Positions 61,908 through 64,000 of a stretch of 64,000 nucleotides of DNA are shown piece after piece. This stretch comes from Euglena gracilis (Eukaryota; Euglenida; Euglenophyceae; Euglenales). Numbering within the stretch: the stretch's first letter is position 1; each line of letters starts with the position of its first letter. The notes under the pieces are model-generated. The model was given only the letters and a program-made list of their open reading frames with translations. It ran no database searches and was not told the DNA's origin. The DNA is taken from assembly GCA_039621445.1 (NCBI GenBank), contig CP154956.1, forward strand, positions 66,604,257 through 66,668,256, read 5' to 3'. The translations under genes were made by a program, and so were the position numbers.

Positions 61908-64000
61908 TACTCGCTGAGGGAAGTGGCTGATGTCGCCAACCCATACGTGTACGACATCATCGTGGGGACAGAGTGGTGTGGCACGGAGGAAGCTACCATG
62001 GAGGCACACTACCAGGACATAAGACGAGTGTTGGAGGCACTGCGGGAACACCGCCTGGTCGTGGACAAAAACAAGTGCCGCTTCTTCGTAAGAGAAGCGG
62101 AATTCTGTGGCCACATCCTGGGGGGAGGAAAACGGAGGCCAGCACCGGGCAAACTCATGGCGCTGGAGAAGTAGGAGGAGCCCCGCACCATCACGGCCCT
62201 GAGGGGCTTTCTGGGCTTCACCAACTACTACTCCAGCTACGTGAAAGAGTATGCCCGGTATGCAGCCCCCCTGATGGAATTCCTCAAGGTGGGACGTGTG
62301 GAAGGGAAAAAAGGCAGCAAAAAACCTGTGAAATTCGGCCAAGTGGAACGGGAGGCCTTCACCGCCCTGAAGCAGGAGCTCCTCCGGGGATTGGAGCTCC
62401 ACACCATCAACCCGGACCAGCCATTCATTCTCCGGGTTGATGCGAGCGACAAGGTGGTGGGGGCAGCCCTTGAAAAGTTTTTGGAGCCAACGGAGGGGAT
62501 GCCCACAACCGTGGAGGCCACCACACGGAAAACCGTGCCTGTGGCCTTCTGCTCCAGGAAGCTCACGGCTGGGCAGGTGAAGAGCTGGTCTCCGCGAGAG
62601 AAGGAGACTTACGCCATCATCCTGGCCCTCCAAAAATGGGCCTCCTACATCGGCCTGCAGTCGGTGTTGGTCCTCACGGACCACAAGTCACTGGAGGCCT
62701 GGGCCAAGGAAACCCTGGACACGCCCAGCGGACCTGCGGGAAGGCGGGGACGCTGGCATGAAATGTTCTCCCGGTTTGACCTTCACGTGGTCTACATTCC
62801 GGGAAAGGAAAACGTGGTGGCGGATGCCCTCAGCAGATGGGCATATCCTGCCTCCAAGGCATTTGCCGACATCAGCCTCCACGGGAGCGAGGAGGATGAT
62901 GAGGCAATGAGGGCCATGATCGAAGAAGAACGGAGGGAAGAGCGAGAATGCGGGACACCGCACGGGGGGGAGGAACTTCACGTGGCGGTAACAACACGCA
63001 GTGGGAGAGACACAGCAGCACAGCACAGATCTGGCCCCAGCCCCACAGAGGGGGAGGGGGCTGAGGATTCAGTGCCAGGGGGCCCTGGCCCTGACCCCAC
63101 AGGGGGGGAGGGGCCTGTGGACGCCCCCTCGGGAGATTCGGGTCCCATCCTCATGGGAGGGGAGGGACCTGGGGTACCTGGGTTGGACACGTGGGAGACA
63201 AGGGGTTCCCCGCGTGCCCATCAGTTTGTGGATGAATTCGGGAATGAACAGCCGGCAGGAGGGGGGAGACCTGAGGAACACCAACCGGGGCGAAGAGTTC
63301 TGAGTGAGGACCTGCAGCCGACCCCTCCCATCAACGATCCCCACGGGGGGGATCTTGGGGAATCCGAGGGGGAACCAATTTCACTTTCTCCAGACACGGG
63401 GGTGCACACCCAGGAGGAGGTGGAGGAGGATCCCTCCATCCCAGTGATGGACAGGGATTGGTCTCGGGCATTCGGGACGTGCCCGGTGTGGGGGCCTGTT
63501 TATGCAAGTGTGCAGGCCCCTGTGGGAGATTGGCCCGAGAGAGTCCGTTTGTACGGGGACAAAATGTACACGGACGGGCTCCTCTGTGTGCCCTCCAGCC
63601 TGATGGGGCTGGTCGTGCGGGCCCACCATGGGGACGCGGGCCACCCAGGTGCCTCAAGGCTATGGCACCAGATGGGGCGGTGGTATAGGTTCGCAGATCC
63701 AAGGGGGGCAGAGAAAATCACCCAAGGCATCCAGCGGCAATGTGAGATCTGCCAAGCCTGTGACCCCTCTCGAGCACCTTTCAAGTGTGCTCTCGAAGCC
63801 ACCCCTGTGCCACCGTTCCTCATGTACAGTGTGGCAGTGGACCTGTTCGCCATGCCTGAGGTGACCCACGAGGGCCAGATGTATGATTATCTGGCCCTGT
63901 GCGTGGACCGTGAGAGTGGGTGGACGGTGGCCACCCCCCACAAGTACAAGGGCCTGAAAGCTGAGGTGGTGGCCAAGTCCATGTTCCGCCATTGGGACAT
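61908..64000 (+). pseudogene. Element C RT end, RNase H, linker and integrase start (to window end)
   Basis: Continues YSLREVADVANPYVYDIIVG. The catalytic box, YIDDILIG in A and YFDDILV in B, is here YVYDIIV, so the first Asp is Tyr (codon 61950-61952). A TAG at 62172 stands where A and B have Trp. RNase H follows (LRVDASDKVVGAALE, FCSRKLTAGQVKSW, EKETYAIILAL, VLTDHKSLEAW, IPGKENVVADALSRW). A long Gly/Pro/Glu linker spans about 62985-63430. Integrase begins with RAHHGDAGHPGASRLW and QCEICQAC (HHCC), then VAVDLFAMPEV and CVDRESGWTVATPH. The frame is open from 62175 to the window end. Confidence 0.85.

Larger units (their letters stand above)
38906..64000 (+). mobile_element. Element C: Ty3/gypsy retrotransposon with two methyltransferase-like domains (runs off window)
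   Basis: Plus strand. A primer binding site at 39583 marks the end of the 5' LTR. Gag (39595-43575) is interrupted by element B and resumes with zinc knuckles at 58147. Next come an NPPY domain, a C5-methyltransferase-like domain, protease, RT (interrupted by a MITE at 61514-61907), RNase H and the start of integrase, which reaches the window end. The 3' LTR and any chromodomain lie outside. The LTR start at about 38906 is a guess (first TG after the DIRS relic). In-frame stops and a lost catalytic Asp in RT show the copy is dead. Confidence 0.85.

Overview
The window is nuclear eukaryotic DNA. It holds spliced genes with GT-AG introns, GC-rich exons in AT-richer introns, long simple repeats, many long C or G tracts, and dense nested transposons. 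No ribosomal or organellar gene identifies the species. Ty3-type retrotransposons that carry cytosine methyltransferases have, to my knowledge, been described in a charophyte alga and in dinoflagellates, so an algal or other protist host is my best inference, not a demonstrated one.

Layout: 1-905 is tetranucleotide repeat. A plus-strand host gene with a GT61-like glycosyltransferase region runs from about 1.6 to 23.5 kb; ten of its eleven recognised exons join in compatible phase. An intron at 3.3-4.85 kb holds two nested MITEs. A 9,928-bp DNA transposon (element D, 6658-16585) with 25-bp perfect terminal inverted repeats and a 7-bp target duplication appears to sit in the next intron. D encodes two spliced minus-strand genes and carries about two dozen copies of a TGCGCA-NN-TGCGCA palindrome, including in every intron I could define. 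From 23.5 to 26.6 kb I see only decayed repeats and no secure gene.

From 26.7 kb to the end is a stack of retroelements. A DIRS-like reverse transcriptase relic (about 26.7-27.2 and 38.2-38.9 kb) is split by a tRNA-derived SINE-like repeat. That repeat is in turn split by retrotransposon A (27267-37975, minus strand, 511-bp LTRs, CCGG duplication). Retrotransposon C (about 38.9 kb to beyond the window end, plus strand) is split in gag by retrotransposon B (43576-58146, plus strand, nearly identical 631/632-bp LTRs) and in RT by a 394-bp MITE.

A, B and C are three different Ty3/gypsy-type elements. Each carries a compact C5-cytosine-methyltransferase-like domain between gag and protease. A and B also end in a chromodomain; the corresponding end of C lies outside the window. 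C has an additional NPPY-containing domain that resembles the adenine-methyltransferase-like domain of DIRS elements, directly upstream of the cytosine domain. B places gag and pol in one frame separated by a single UGA followed by CGG and a predicted hairpin, which suggests stop-codon readthrough. All three copies have broken reading frames as sequenced. In several places the break is at a homopolymer, so sequencing error and real decay cannot be separated from the sequence alone.
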